A stretch of 64,000 bases of DNA from GCA-020343675 sp964462945 (GTDB lineage: Bacteria; Planctomycetota; Phycisphaerae; Sedimentisphaerales; Anaerobacaceae): positions 14,932 to 78,931 of the forward strand of contig CAYWZW010000016.1 of assembly GCA_964462945.1 (NCBI GenBank). The letters run 5' to 3'. How positions within the stretch are numbered: the first letter of the stretch is position 1; each line of letters starts with the position of its first letter. Below the pieces are notes generated by a model that was given only the letters and a program-made list of their open reading frames with translations, searched no databases and had not been told where the DNA came from. The position numbers and the translations under genes are program-made. Below, one piece after another: positions 47,139-55,494 of this stretch.

Positions 47139-47155
47139 CCCCGTCGAATAAGCGT

Positions 47156-48778
47156 ATGAAGGCAAAATTACATAAGACCAAGAAAGCCAAATTCTTTTAT
47201 GCGACAATTGCATGCGCACTTTTCACAATCGTCCTGCTTCATGCCTGCCGCGCCCCAAAAACCACAATCACACAATACAGTCTCATCGATCAGCCCGCAG
47301 CAGTCCTGCCGGATTACTCCGGTAGTGTTATCCCGCCGAACATCGCGCCCCTGAACTTTCTCATACAGCACAAAGGGACCGGCTACTTCGTGAGAGTATG
47401 CTCCGAAAAAGGAAACCCTATCGAGATATTCAGCAAGACGCCCGGGATTTCGATTCCGAAGCGAGCCTGGCATCAGCTTCTTGATTTGAACCGGGGCCGG
47501 CCGCTTAGTCTGGATATTTTCGTCAAATCCCCAGAAAACACATCATCTCCTGAAGGACAAAACGAACGCTGGTCCCGCTTTCAGACTCTCACCTGTGAAA
47601 TTGCGCGTGAGGACATAGATCCTTTCCTCGTATATCGAAAGATTCAACCGGCCCATGGCACCTGGAGAAATATGGGGATCTATCAGCGTAACCTGAATAG
47701 TTTTAATGAATCAGTTGTGTTGGACAATGAATATTTCAAGCACGGCTGTGTGAACTGCCACGCCTTTTGCGGACATCGTCCTGAAAAAATGCTCATCGGC
47801 ATCCGCAGCGCGGATTATGGCAGTTCGGCCTTGTTGCTTGAAAGCAACAGAGTGCAGAAGATCGGAACAAAGCTCGGATATACCTCCTGGCACCCCAGCG
47901 GCCGGATCGCCGCATTTTCAGTCAATGAGGTCAGGCAGTTCTTTCATGCTGTTGCCGACGAGGTGCGGGACGTGATAGACTTCGACTCCTTCATAGCGTA
48001 CTACCTGGTTGACTCAGAAATCGTTAAGACCACAAAAGACCTTGCCCGAAAGGACCGGCTCGAAACGTATCCAACCTGGTCCGCCGACGGCCGATACATG
48101 TATTTTTGCAGCGCACCGATAACGTGGTCTGAGCGGAATGCCGTTCCCGAATCTTACGACCAAATAAAGTACGACCTCGTCCGCGCCAGTTACGACCTTG
48201 ACCTCGACCAGTGGAGCCCGCTGGAATCGGTGCTTTCCGCCCGGCAGACGGGCCTAAGTATCCTTTTGCCGCGAGTCAGTCCCGATGGGCGCTGGCTGCT
48301 GTTTTGCATGTGCGATTACGGCTGTTTCCCCGTTTATCAGCCTAGCAGCGACCTCTATATAATGGACCTTGAAGCCGCCCAACAAACGGGTGAGTACAAA
48401 TACCACCGGCTTGATATCAACAGCGACAAGAGCGAAAGCTGGCACTCCTGGTCGAGTAACAGCCGATGGATCGTCTTCAGCAGCAAGAGAAACAGCGGCG
48501 TATTCACCAGAACATATATCGCATACGTCGATAAGAACGGCAAGGTACACAAACCGATACGGCTGCCTCAGAAAGACCCGGCGTACTATGAGTCATGCCT
48601 TTGGACTTACAGCGTCCCCGAGCTGGTCACTGAGCCTGTTCGGATTACAAAAGAAAAGCTCGGCAGGGTCGTTCGCAGTTCCCGGAAAATACCTATCGAG
48701 ATGCCCATTACGATGGCGACTCCCAAGGCCGGCGGGCTCCCGGACTATCAGGAACCTTGGCAGACGGAACGCGAGTAA
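47156..48778 (+). CDS. TolB-like beta-propeller lipoprotein with a CVNCH haem-binding motif
   Basis: The 540-residue protein has the lipoprotein-like signal KFFYATIACALFTIVLLHAC. Residues about 35-190 form an N-terminal beta domain. C198-V-N-C201-H202 is a c-type haem-attachment motif, followed by AFCGHRPEKMLIGIR. From about 215 onward WD40/PD40-type blades occur (YTSWHPSGRIAAFSVN, YPTWSADGRYMYFCSA, PRVSPDGRWLLFCMCD, WHSWSSNSRWIVFSSK). Propellers with a single CxxCH near the first blade occur next to DUF6057-type membrane proteins. The pair may form an envelope redox or export complex; this is a guess. The ribosome site is weak, suggesting coupling to the upstream gene. Confidence 0.78.
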   Translation: MKAKLHKTKKAKFFYATIACALFTIVLLHACRAPKTTITQYSLIDQPAAVLPDYSGSVIPPNIAPLNFLIQHKGTGYFVRVCSEKGNPIEIFSKTPGISIPKRAWHQLLDLNRGRPLSLDIFVKSPENTSSPEGQNERWSRFQTLTCEIAREDIDPFLVYRKIQPAHGTWRNMGIYQRNLNSFNESVVLDNEYFKHGCVNCHAFCGHRPEKMLIGIRSADYGSSALLLESNRVQKIGTKLGYTSWHPSGRIAAFSVNEVRQFFHAVADEVRDVIDFDSFIAYYLVDSEIVKTTKDLARKDRLETYPTWSADGRYMYFCSAPITWSERNAVPESYDQIKYDLVRASYDLDLDQWSPLESVLSARQTGLSILLPRVSPDGRWLLFCMCDYGCFPVYQPSSDLYIMDLEAAQQTGEYKYHRLDINSDKSESWHSWSSNSRWIVFSSKRNSGVFTRTYIAYVDKNGKVHKPIRLPQKDPAYYESCLWTYSVPELVTEPVRITKEKLGRVVRSSRKIPIEMPITMATPKAGGLPDYQEPWQTERE

Positions 48779-48788
48779 GAGGGGAGAT

Positions 48789-48923
48789 ATGCAAAATAAA
48801 GCCGGAAACATACAAAAAAACAGACTTCTCAGACGTACGAGGCGGCCGAAAATTGTTGACATTGAGAAAAAATTAAGCTATTATGAGACTCCAAGCGTTC
48901 AGGAGTGTCTTTATGAAGTGTAA
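48789..48923 (+). CDS. Small basic protein of unknown function
   Basis: A 44-residue frame starts at an ATG with AGGGGAG right upstream, 10 bases after the TolB-like gene. It reads MQNKAGNIQKNRLLRRTRRP, then KIVDIEKKLSYYETPSVQEC and LYEV. The first half is strongly basic. A good promoter for the next gene lies inside it, so it may be a short third gene of the unit or merely the region carrying that promoter. Confidence 0.4.
   Translation: MQNKAGNIQKNRLLRRTRRPKIVDIEKKLSYYETPSVQECLYEV
48856..48884 (+). promoter_or_regulatory. Strong sigma-70 promoter for the modular protein gene at 49210
   Basis: Perfect TTGACA at 48856-48861, 17-base spacer, TATTAT at 48879-48884. It predicts a leader of about 315 bases. 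The leader contains an extra Shine-Dalgarno (AAAGGAGGTGG, 49105-49115) followed by ATG-TGA at 49123. Confidence 0.75.
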
Positions 48924-49209
48924 ATGGTAAATCCCTGTATAATCTGCTTCCTCGTCTCGGCTATGACCAAGCACCGGCATTAAATTTTTCATCTTTTCGG
49001 TCATTATGCCGAAATGCTGTTGAGTCAGGCACAGAGTGGAAGGCGGGGTCTGTGAAACGAATGTTGGCTTTTTCTCTTTTTAGTCGGTTGTTGGATTTCC
49101 AGGGAAAGGAGGTGGCAGTAAAATGTGAGCAGACATCCTGAACCAAGGATGGATTGAATGTAGTGCAACGAAAACTATTATCAATCATTATCTTTGAAGG
49201 AGGCGTATT

Positions 49210-52200
49210 ATGTTTAGACAACTCATTTATTTATTTTCAGTTGTTTTTGTGCTGAGTTGGGTTAGCGGGGTCTCGGCTCAAGACGCGGTCATCCCCAGCC
49301 CGGGGACCATGCCGGTGCTCGATGGCAATATCGATGAGGTATGGTTTTTTTCGGCGGAACAGAAGATAGAAACCAGTCAGGTCGGAGCCGCCCCCAGCTC
49401 GCCTGCAGATTGCTCCGGCACCTGGCGGGCCCTCTGGAACTGGGAAGCTCTATATGTCCTGGTCGAGGTGACAGATGATTCTCTGACTAACGACTCGGGG
49501 GGAGGAGGCAATAAATGGAACGACGACAGTGTCGAAGTCTATGTCGATGGTGATAATAGCAAAAGAGCCAGCCCAGACACAAATGACCACCAGTATACCT
49601 TTTGGTGGAATAACGAAGTATGGGAAGAACCCAGTGCAATCCACAACGGAGCTCCAAGCTTAGTGGGCGTGGAGTACGCTGTCGAGACAACCGCTAAAGG
49701 CTATATGCTGGAAATCAAGCTGCCGTGGATGAGCATAATGGGTAAGGCAGCAACGCCCGGCCAACTGATTGGTTTCGATGTATGGATTAACGATGATGAC
49801 AACGGCGGGGATCGAGACTCGCAGGTTTCCTGGCATTCAACGGATGGAAATGGCTGGCAGGATCCGAGTGTGTGGGCCGTTGCTTTACTCGAGGCGAGTA
49901 ACAAGGCAGCGAATCCCAGCCCTGCTAACGGAGCCATCTATGGGGATACATGGGTGACTCTCAGCTGGTTGGCGGCACCCTCTGCTGTCTCGCACGATGT
50001 GTACTTCGGTGAAAGTTTTGCGGATGTGGAGGCTGGAACCGGCGGTACGTTCCGGGGTAATCAGGTCACAACATATTATGTCCTCGGTTTTCCCGGATTC
50101 CCCTATCCGGACGGTCTTGTACCGGGCACGACGTATTACTGGAGGATCGACGAAGTTAGTGCCGATGGTACGAAATACACAGGTGATGTGTGGAGTTTTA
50201 TCGTTCCCCCCCGATCGGCTTATGAACCTAACCCCCCGGACGGGTCGAGATTCATAGATCCGGCTGTTACTCTTAGCTGGACAGCAGGTCACGGTGCAAA
50301 AATACACACCGTGTACTTCGGGGACGATTTTGACGCTGTGAGCAACGCGACTCAAGGAGTCCAGACAGGAGTGGCAACTCATAATCCCGGCACACTTGAG
50401 CGAGAGAAGACTTACTATTGGCGGGTCGATGAGTTCGACGGTTCCACCACATATAAAGGCAATGTCTGGAGCTTTAAGACCGCAAAAGCCGGTGGAGGCG
50501 TGCGTGCAGATTACTACAAAGGCAGGGACTTTAAGACATTCGTTCTGACCCGTATAGATCCTCAAATTAACTTTAATTGGGGCAATCCCGGGGGGCCGGA
50601 TCCGGCGGTCGGCGATGATGACTTCTCAGTCAGATGGACCGGCGAAGTAGAGGCCGGATATACTGAGACCTACACCTTCTACCCCAAGACCGATGACGGT
50701 GTGCGACTATGGGTAGACGGTAAACAGCTTGTTGATTCCTGGGAATCGGTTCCATTATACCCAATCGAACACAGTGGAACGATCGACCTTGTCGCCGGGA
50801 ATACCTACACCATTGTCATGGAGTATTTCGAGGATACCGCGAATGCGATAGCGGAGCTGCGATGGAAAAGTGCGTCCACACCAAAGCAGATCATTCCGCA
50901 AGCTGCATTGGCGCCGCCTATAAAAGCCAGCGGCCCGAATCCGGGCAACGGCGCGACGGGCACGTGGATGACGCCGGTTCTAACCTGGAATCCGGGGGAT
51001 TTCGCCGCGTCGCACGAAGTCTATTTCGGCATGGTTGCCAGCGCCGTGAGGAACGCGACCAAGACTTCGCCCGAGTACAAGGGCAGTAAAGCGCTGGGCG
51101 ATGAGAGCTACAATCCCGGCAAGCTGGCTTGGTACACGACGTACTATTGGCGCGTGGATGAAGTCAACAGCGTTCATCCCGACAGCCCGTGGGTCGGCAA
51201 CCTCTGGAGCTTTACAACGGGTGATTTCCTGCTCGTCGATGACTTTGAGTCCTACGACGCCGGCGACAATCAGATCTGGTACTCGTGGCACGATGGTCTT
51301 GGCTATGGCGCGCCGGGTGCACCGCCGTACTTTGCCGGCAACGGCAGCGGTGCGGCTGTGGGCGATGAGAACACCGCTTCCTATACTGAGGAGACCATCG
51401 TCCACGGCGGCCGTCAGTCGATGCCGGTTGCCTACGACAACAATAAGCAGGGCTTTGCGAAGTACTCAGAGGTAGAGCTGAAGCTGACCGCACCTCGTAA
51501 CTGGACCGAGGAAGGCGTCGGCGAGTTGTCGATCTGGTTCAGAGGGCTTCCAGGCTCCGTCGGCAGCTTCACCGAAGCGCCGGCCGGGACCTATACGATG
51601 ACCGCCTCCGGGACGGACATCTGGGACGTTGGCACCGCAGGTAACTATCATGACGAGTTCCATTTTGCTTACAAGACGCTGACTGGCGCCGGCTCGATCG
51701 TCGCGCGGGCCCAGAGCGTTCAGAACACCAACGCCTGGTCGAAGGCCGGCGTGATGATTCGTGAGACGCTCGATGCCGGCTCCAAGCACGCCTTTGCGGC
51801 GATTACGCCCAGCAACGGCGTGGCCTCACAAGGGCGCGACACGACGAGCGCCGCCAGCTTCAACACGAACCAGACCGGCGTGACCGCTCCGCGTTGGCTG
51901 AAGCTGGAGCGTGACGCAGCCGGTAACTTTACGGTTTCGCACTCGGCCAACGGGACGGCCTGGCAGCCGGTCACAGGCGCTACGCCGCGGAACATCCCGA
52001 TGAGCGCGACGGTCTATATCGGTCTGGCGGTGACGAGCCATGATGCCGCTCAAACATGTCAGGCTGTATTCACCAACGTCACGACCACCGGCACAGTCAG
52101 TCCGCAGTGGGCGCACCAGGATATCGGCATCGCCAGCAACGCGGCTGAGCCGCTCTATGTGGCGGTTTCGAATGCGGCTGGCCAGCCGGCCGTGGTGGTT

Positions 52201-52407
52201 CATCCTGATCCGGCGGCGGCGCAGATCACCACCTGGACGGAGTGGGTCGTTCCGCTGCAGAGCTTGGCCGCTCAAGGCATTACCTTGACGAATGTGGACC
52301 GGATCGCGATTGGCTTAGGTACGCGGGGTAACATGACAACCCCCGGCGGCTCAGGCAAGATGTATATCGACGACATCCGCCTGTATCGGCCGAGAAGTGC
52401 TCCTTGA
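49210..52407 (+). CDS. Secreted CBM9, fn3-like, PA14 and concanavalin-like modular protein
   Basis: The 1065-residue protein has AAGGAGG seven bases before ATG and a signal peptide (LIYLFSVVFVLSWVSGVSAQ). Domains: CBM9-type (about 28-225, LDGNIDEVWFFSAE, WNDDSVEVYVDGDN); two fn3-like modules (about 230-430); a PA14 domain (about 434-570, VRADYYKGRDF, FYPKTDDGVRLWVDGKQLVD); a third fn3-like module (about 575-675); then the jelly-roll-like region from LLVDDFESYD with an inserted concanavalin-type domain (GVMIRETLDAGSKHAF, WLKLERDAAGNF), ending DDIRLYRPRSAP. PA14 and CBM9 bind carbohydrates. No catalytic domain is visible. Its 3' part parallels the gene at 31897. Confidence 0.88.
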   Translation: MFRQLIYLFSVVFVLSWVSGVSAQDAVIPSPGTMPVLDGNIDEVWFFSAEQKIETSQVGAAPSSPADCSGTWRALWNWEALYVLVEVTDDSLTNDSGGGGNKWNDDSVEVYVDGDNSKRASPDTNDHQYTFWWNNEVWEEPSAIHNGAPSLVGVEYAVETTAKGYMLEIKLPWMSIMGKAATPGQLIGFDVWINDDDNGGDRDSQVSWHSTDGNGWQDPSVWAVALLEASNKAANPSPANGAIYGDTWVTLSWLAAPSAVSHDVYFGESFADVEAGTGGTFRGNQVTTYYVLGFPGFPYPDGLVPGTTYYWRIDEVSADGTKYTGDVWSFIVPPRSAYEPNPPDGSRFIDPAVTLSWTAGHGAKIHTVYFGDDFDAVSNATQGVQTGVATHNPGTLEREKTYYWRVDEFDGSTTYKGNVWSFKTAKAGGGVRADYYKGRDFKTFVLTRIDPQINFNWGNPGGPDPAVGDDDFSVRWTGEVEAGYTETYTFYPKTDDGVRLWVDGKQLVDSWESVPLYPIEHSGTIDLVAGNTYTIVMEYFEDTANAIAELRWKSASTPKQIIPQAALAPPIKASGPNPGNGATGTWMTPVLTWNPGDFAASHEVYFGMVASAVRNATKTSPEYKGSKALGDESYNPGKLAWYTTYYWRVDEVNSVHPDSPWVGNLWSFTTGDFLLVDDFESYDAGDNQIWYSWHDGLGYGAPGAPPYFAGNGSGAAVGDENTASYTEETIVHGGRQSMPVAYDNNKQGFAKYSEVELKLTAPRNWTEEGVGELSIWFRGLPGSVGSFTEAPAGTYTMTASGTDIWDVGTAGNYHDEFHFAYKTLTGAGSIVARAQSVQNTNAWSKAGVMIRETLDAGSKHAFAAITPSNGVASQGRDTTSAASFNTNQTGVTAPRWLKLERDAAGNFTVSHSANGTAWQPVTGATPRNIPMSATVYIGLAVTSHDAAQTCQAVFTNVTTTGTVSPQWAHQDIGIASNAAEPLYVAVSNAAGQPAVVVHPDPAAAQITTWTEWVVPLQSLAAQGITLTNVDRIAIGLGTRGNMTTPGGSGKMYIDDIRLYRPRSAP

Positions 52408-52447
52408 GCAGTATGCTGGACTAACACCTGGATTTGCTTTGGTTCGG

Positions 52448-52476
52448 GGCCTGTACCGATTGACTCGGTATGGGCC
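52448..52476 (+). terminator. Terminator-like hairpin after the modular protein gene
   Basis: GGCCTGTACCGA at 52448-52459 pairs with TCGGTATGGGCC at 52465-52476 (12 pairs, two G-U) across a 5-base loop, followed by TCGTTCATTT. Same family as 30056. Confidence 0.7.
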
Positions 52477-52521
52477 TCGTTCATTTACACGCGCCATGGT
52501 TATTGCCCAAGAGGTCACCCC

Positions 52522-52693
52522 GTTCATTGAATACTTTGACGATATAAAAAAATGCGTCTTTGACCTAATTTCTTACATATTTTAGGGCTCGATACAGGAA
52601 AAATCAGTGTCTGTGGAGACATTTTGGATACATGAAATGTCAAGGAAATCTGACGTTTTGTAGGTCGGAAAATCAGGGTCGTTTGGGGGTGAC
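52522..52693 (-). repeat. Family B dispersed repeat core, copy 6
   Basis: GTTCATTGAATACTTTGACG, GTGTCTGTGGAGACATTTTG and GTCAAGGAAATCTGACGTTT in order. It follows directly on the terminator hairpin. Confidence 0.88.
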
Positions 52694-52696
52694 ATG

Positions 52697-52960
52697 TCAC
52701 TGCTCTACAGTCTTTGTTTCCGGCAGATTTGCTCGCCACTCGCCGGGCTTTTTTGGCTTGCCCCAGGCTTCGTAGAGGGCAATTAGGTTGTTCATCGACT
52801 CTAACGTGTGGGTGGGTGTCACCGAGTTTGAGACGCCAGCCTTCGAGTGCCGTGAGCAGCAATGTCTCTGCGTCATCGTACCGGTTTTGCAGTCTGTAAA
52901 ACACCGCCAATTCGTGCATGGACTCCAGCGTATGCGGATGGCCATGACCTAACGTGGCTT
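52697..52960 (-). pseudogene. Decayed TPR gene tail (family B, copy 6)
   Basis: Two overlapping frames give HELAVFYRLQNRYDDAETLL then LTALEGWRLKLGDTHPH, and after a frameshift TLESMNNLIALYEAWGKPKK then PGEWRANLPETKTVEQ and a stop. Together they are about two TPR repeats of the same gene family as the other tails. Confidence 0.8.
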
Positions 52961-53090
52961 GTCTTTTGTTAGCCGGGTCCTTGTATCGTTTCTAACCCTT
53001 CATCGAGAATTTATCGAAAGTCCTGCCGTTCTTGGTCGATTGTGTACGCCAAACGGCGGAAGAGATTCCTCCCTTTGCCTTGAATTTACA

Positions 53091-55013
53091 TTATTCGTGG
53101 TAGGGTTGGATTTCGAGGAAGTTGAAGGCTTGTTCCTGGCCGAAGGGGGCAGTGGATTGGTTGGGGTCCTGCCAATCGCTAACGGTCAGGGTAGCGGTGG
53201 TAGTTTTGGCGCGGAAGATTTTCCAATGGTAGGTGATGCAAACGGGGACTTTGGGCTCGGGACTGGAAGCGTAAACTTCGGTGAATGATCGAGTGGTGTC
53301 GACATCGGCGCCCTCGATAAGGACGGTGGAGATGGATTTGGTTTCTTCGATCTTCCTCGGCTTAGGTGTGATGAGATCGTTGTAATCGCAGACGAACATT
53401 TTGAAAGAATAAAGCCTGCCAGGCTGAAGGTCCTTGATCGTTTGTGAGAACGTGTTTGGTCCTTTTTCACTCCGCTTCATCCAGAGGAACGTGTCGCCGA
53501 TGTGCTCGGGATCAGCGGGACGGCCAAGCCCCATGTATCTGCCTTCGATCCTGCCGTATCGAGGAAAGCTTTTGGCGGCAATGCTGCCGTCTTCGGCGGG
53601 ATGGAGGATCCAGCCGTCCGTACCGCGCTCAAAGTCGGCGTTCTGGATGTGCGTCAGGAATAAGGGATCGTTGGTGAGTCTGTCTGTCCTGCCCTCGATG
53701 GCATAGTGGCGGTAGAGCTTGCCGACGAAACGAACTGTTTCTTCGTCAGCCAAAACGGAGGTCCACCAGTTCAACCCCGCGATGTTCGCGAGCGTTGGGT
53801 CATTGGCCACGAGGTTCATTTGTTGGTCCATCCAGACGTGGTAATCGACGTTGGGCTGTTTGTTGATGCCACCGGGAGGCATGGAGAAGAGGCCAAAGGT
53901 GATCACCATTTGCTTTTTGACGCCGGGTTCTTTGGTCTCCCAATCGGCGAGGCCATCAAGGAAGGCTTGGAGGGCGTCCTGGGAGCCTTGTTCGGTGGAC
54001 ATTTCGTGGAGGTAACGTTCGGGGGCGACGAAATAGCCACAGTTGACAATGGTTCGGATGACGTTGGTGCCGATGATTTCCTGGTTGAGCTTCTTGCCGC
54101 TGCCGCCGACGTAGGCATAGATCGATTTGTTGGCGAAACGGCTGTCAGCGCGGATCTTTTTGAAGGCCTCGGAGTAGCATTCATATGCTGCGCGTTCCTG
54201 ATCCATGCGGGCGAGGCGGTCTGGAGTCATGGTTTGGACCCATTCTGAAACGGGCCTGTTGACGATGAATTCGTTGATAATGATCCCATCAATGAACGGG
54301 GCGTTGCGGAAGAAGCTGGTCCAGAATGTTGCGTGTTCGTCAGCAGTCTTGGCCTGGGAATTGATTCCAACTTCGGCGACGAATCGTTTTCCCTGCCGGT
54401 GCCAATCCTCGATGACCGAGTCAGAGAGCGTGATATTATTGGGAACAATCAGCGTGGTGACGTTTGGCAGAATGTCGCGCTTGAGGAAATCCATGTCGTA
54501 AAGGCCGTAGGATTTGATTTGGGGGTTGAATCCGAGCCCGCAGTGCATGAGTTCGGGGATGGTTTTGAGGGTCAGGTGTTCGAGGGAAATTGTTCCGGTG
54601 CGTTCGATCTGGAGTGTGTGGCGGCCTTTAGTGACGTAATGCATTGCCTCGTGAGTTGGGCCACTTCCTGGAGCAGGGTTGATCGGGGTTTCTCCTGGTG
54701 AAGCTTTGTCCAACGTGAGGCAGATGGTGCCTTCGCCGTGCGTGGTAAAGGAAATGAAAACCCAGCCATCGCTCGGACGAACAAACGGAAAGGATTCTGT
54801 GGTCGGGGCCGGAACGACATCCAGCAGTAACGCCACAAGGTTGTTCAATCTCCGACCTTCAGGAACGGAGGTGTTGCCATACGGCGCGGCCGCAAGACCA
54901 CGAGCTAGAACCAGAGCGGACGCCATGCACATTGTGAGCATTCTTCGCATAAAACGGACAGGCTGTTTTGTTCCTTCTCCTCGGGATTTCCCATTTAACT
55001 TCATAAACGGCAT
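53091..55013 (-). CDS. Large secreted protein of unknown function, barrel plus carbohydrate-binding-like tail
   Basis: The frame is open to 55055; ATG 55013 is taken, with ATG 54950 just before the hydrophobic signal (MLTMCMASALVLARGLAAA) as alternative. No clear ribosome site is seen at either. Residues about 110-185 look like a jelly-roll (HTLQIERTGTISLEHL), about 190-480 a (beta/alpha)8-like barrel with FIDGIIINEFIVNRPVSEW, IYAYVGGSGK and NIAGLNWWTSVL, and about 490-640 a galactose-binding-like domain (NADFERGTDGWILHPAEDG). INEF at a strand end could supply a catalytic Glu as in glycoside hydrolases, but I cannot assign a family. It probably degrades or binds a polysaccharide. Confidence 0.7.
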   Translation of the reverse strand: MPFMKLNGKSRGEGTKQPVRFMRRMLTMCMASALVLARGLAAAPYGNTSVPEGRRLNNLVALLLDVVPAPTTESFPFVRPSDGWVFISFTTHGEGTICLTLDKASPGETPINPAPGSGPTHEAMHYVTKGRHTLQIERTGTISLEHLTLKTIPELMHCGLGFNPQIKSYGLYDMDFLKRDILPNVTTLIVPNNITLSDSVIEDWHRQGKRFVAEVGINSQAKTADEHATFWTSFFRNAPFIDGIIINEFIVNRPVSEWVQTMTPDRLARMDQERAAYECYSEAFKKIRADSRFANKSIYAYVGGSGKKLNQEIIGTNVIRTIVNCGYFVAPERYLHEMSTEQGSQDALQAFLDGLADWETKEPGVKKQMVITFGLFSMPPGGINKQPNVDYHVWMDQQMNLVANDPTLANIAGLNWWTSVLADEETVRFVGKLYRHYAIEGRTDRLTNDPLFLTHIQNADFERGTDGWILHPAEDGSIAAKSFPRYGRIEGRYMGLGRPADPEHIGDTFLWMKRSEKGPNTFSQTIKDLQPGRLYSFKMFVCDYNDLITPKPRKIEETKSISTVLIEGADVDTTRSFTEVYASSPEPKVPVCITYHWKIFRAKTTTATLTVSDWQDPNQSTAPFGQEQAFNFLEIQPYHE

Positions 55014-55144
55014 TTCTGCACGCGTTGACAATTTTCCTGGGACACTCCTGTTCAATTCAAGCCCTATACTGCCAAATCACAGTTCATTTGTCACGAACTA
55101 CTTGGGAAATCCGGGTTGAGTTTGACACGCCTGAATGAGGAGCG

Positions 55145-55275
55145 CAACGCCCGTTGGCAACTCAGGGCTACCGCTCCGGCTCTCTCACCCAAACCGCCTC
55201 TCGGCTGTCGCGGGGTCGGGGGGGGATGATTGATGGTTGGCGACGTTGGCACCGAGGGGGAGACAAATTCCTCCG
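55145..55275 (-). repeat. Family A dispersed repeat, copy 7, with ankyrin-like flank
   Basis: TCAGGGCTACCGCTCCGGCT, CCCAAACCGCCTCTCGGC, TGTCGCGGGGTCGGGG, then a flank whose minus-strand reading includes LGANVANHQ, like copy 9. The remaining 220 bases to 55494 show nothing recognisable. Confidence 0.75.
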
Positions 55276-55494
55276 GCGTTAATCGACTATATTGAAAAAA
55301 TGGTGTGAAACGACCTTTGCCGTCTTCTTTTATAGACTTCGCAATCTTGAGTTGTGTTTTGGAGGGAATACTGTGTTCTTTGACCGCCCGGCGAAATGCG
55401 TTCGCCTGTTGTAACGTCGGTACTGTTTTATAGCTTCTTTATCGAGAGTTTCATCATTGATAATAGCCAGAGCCGCTTCAACTTTATATTTAGG

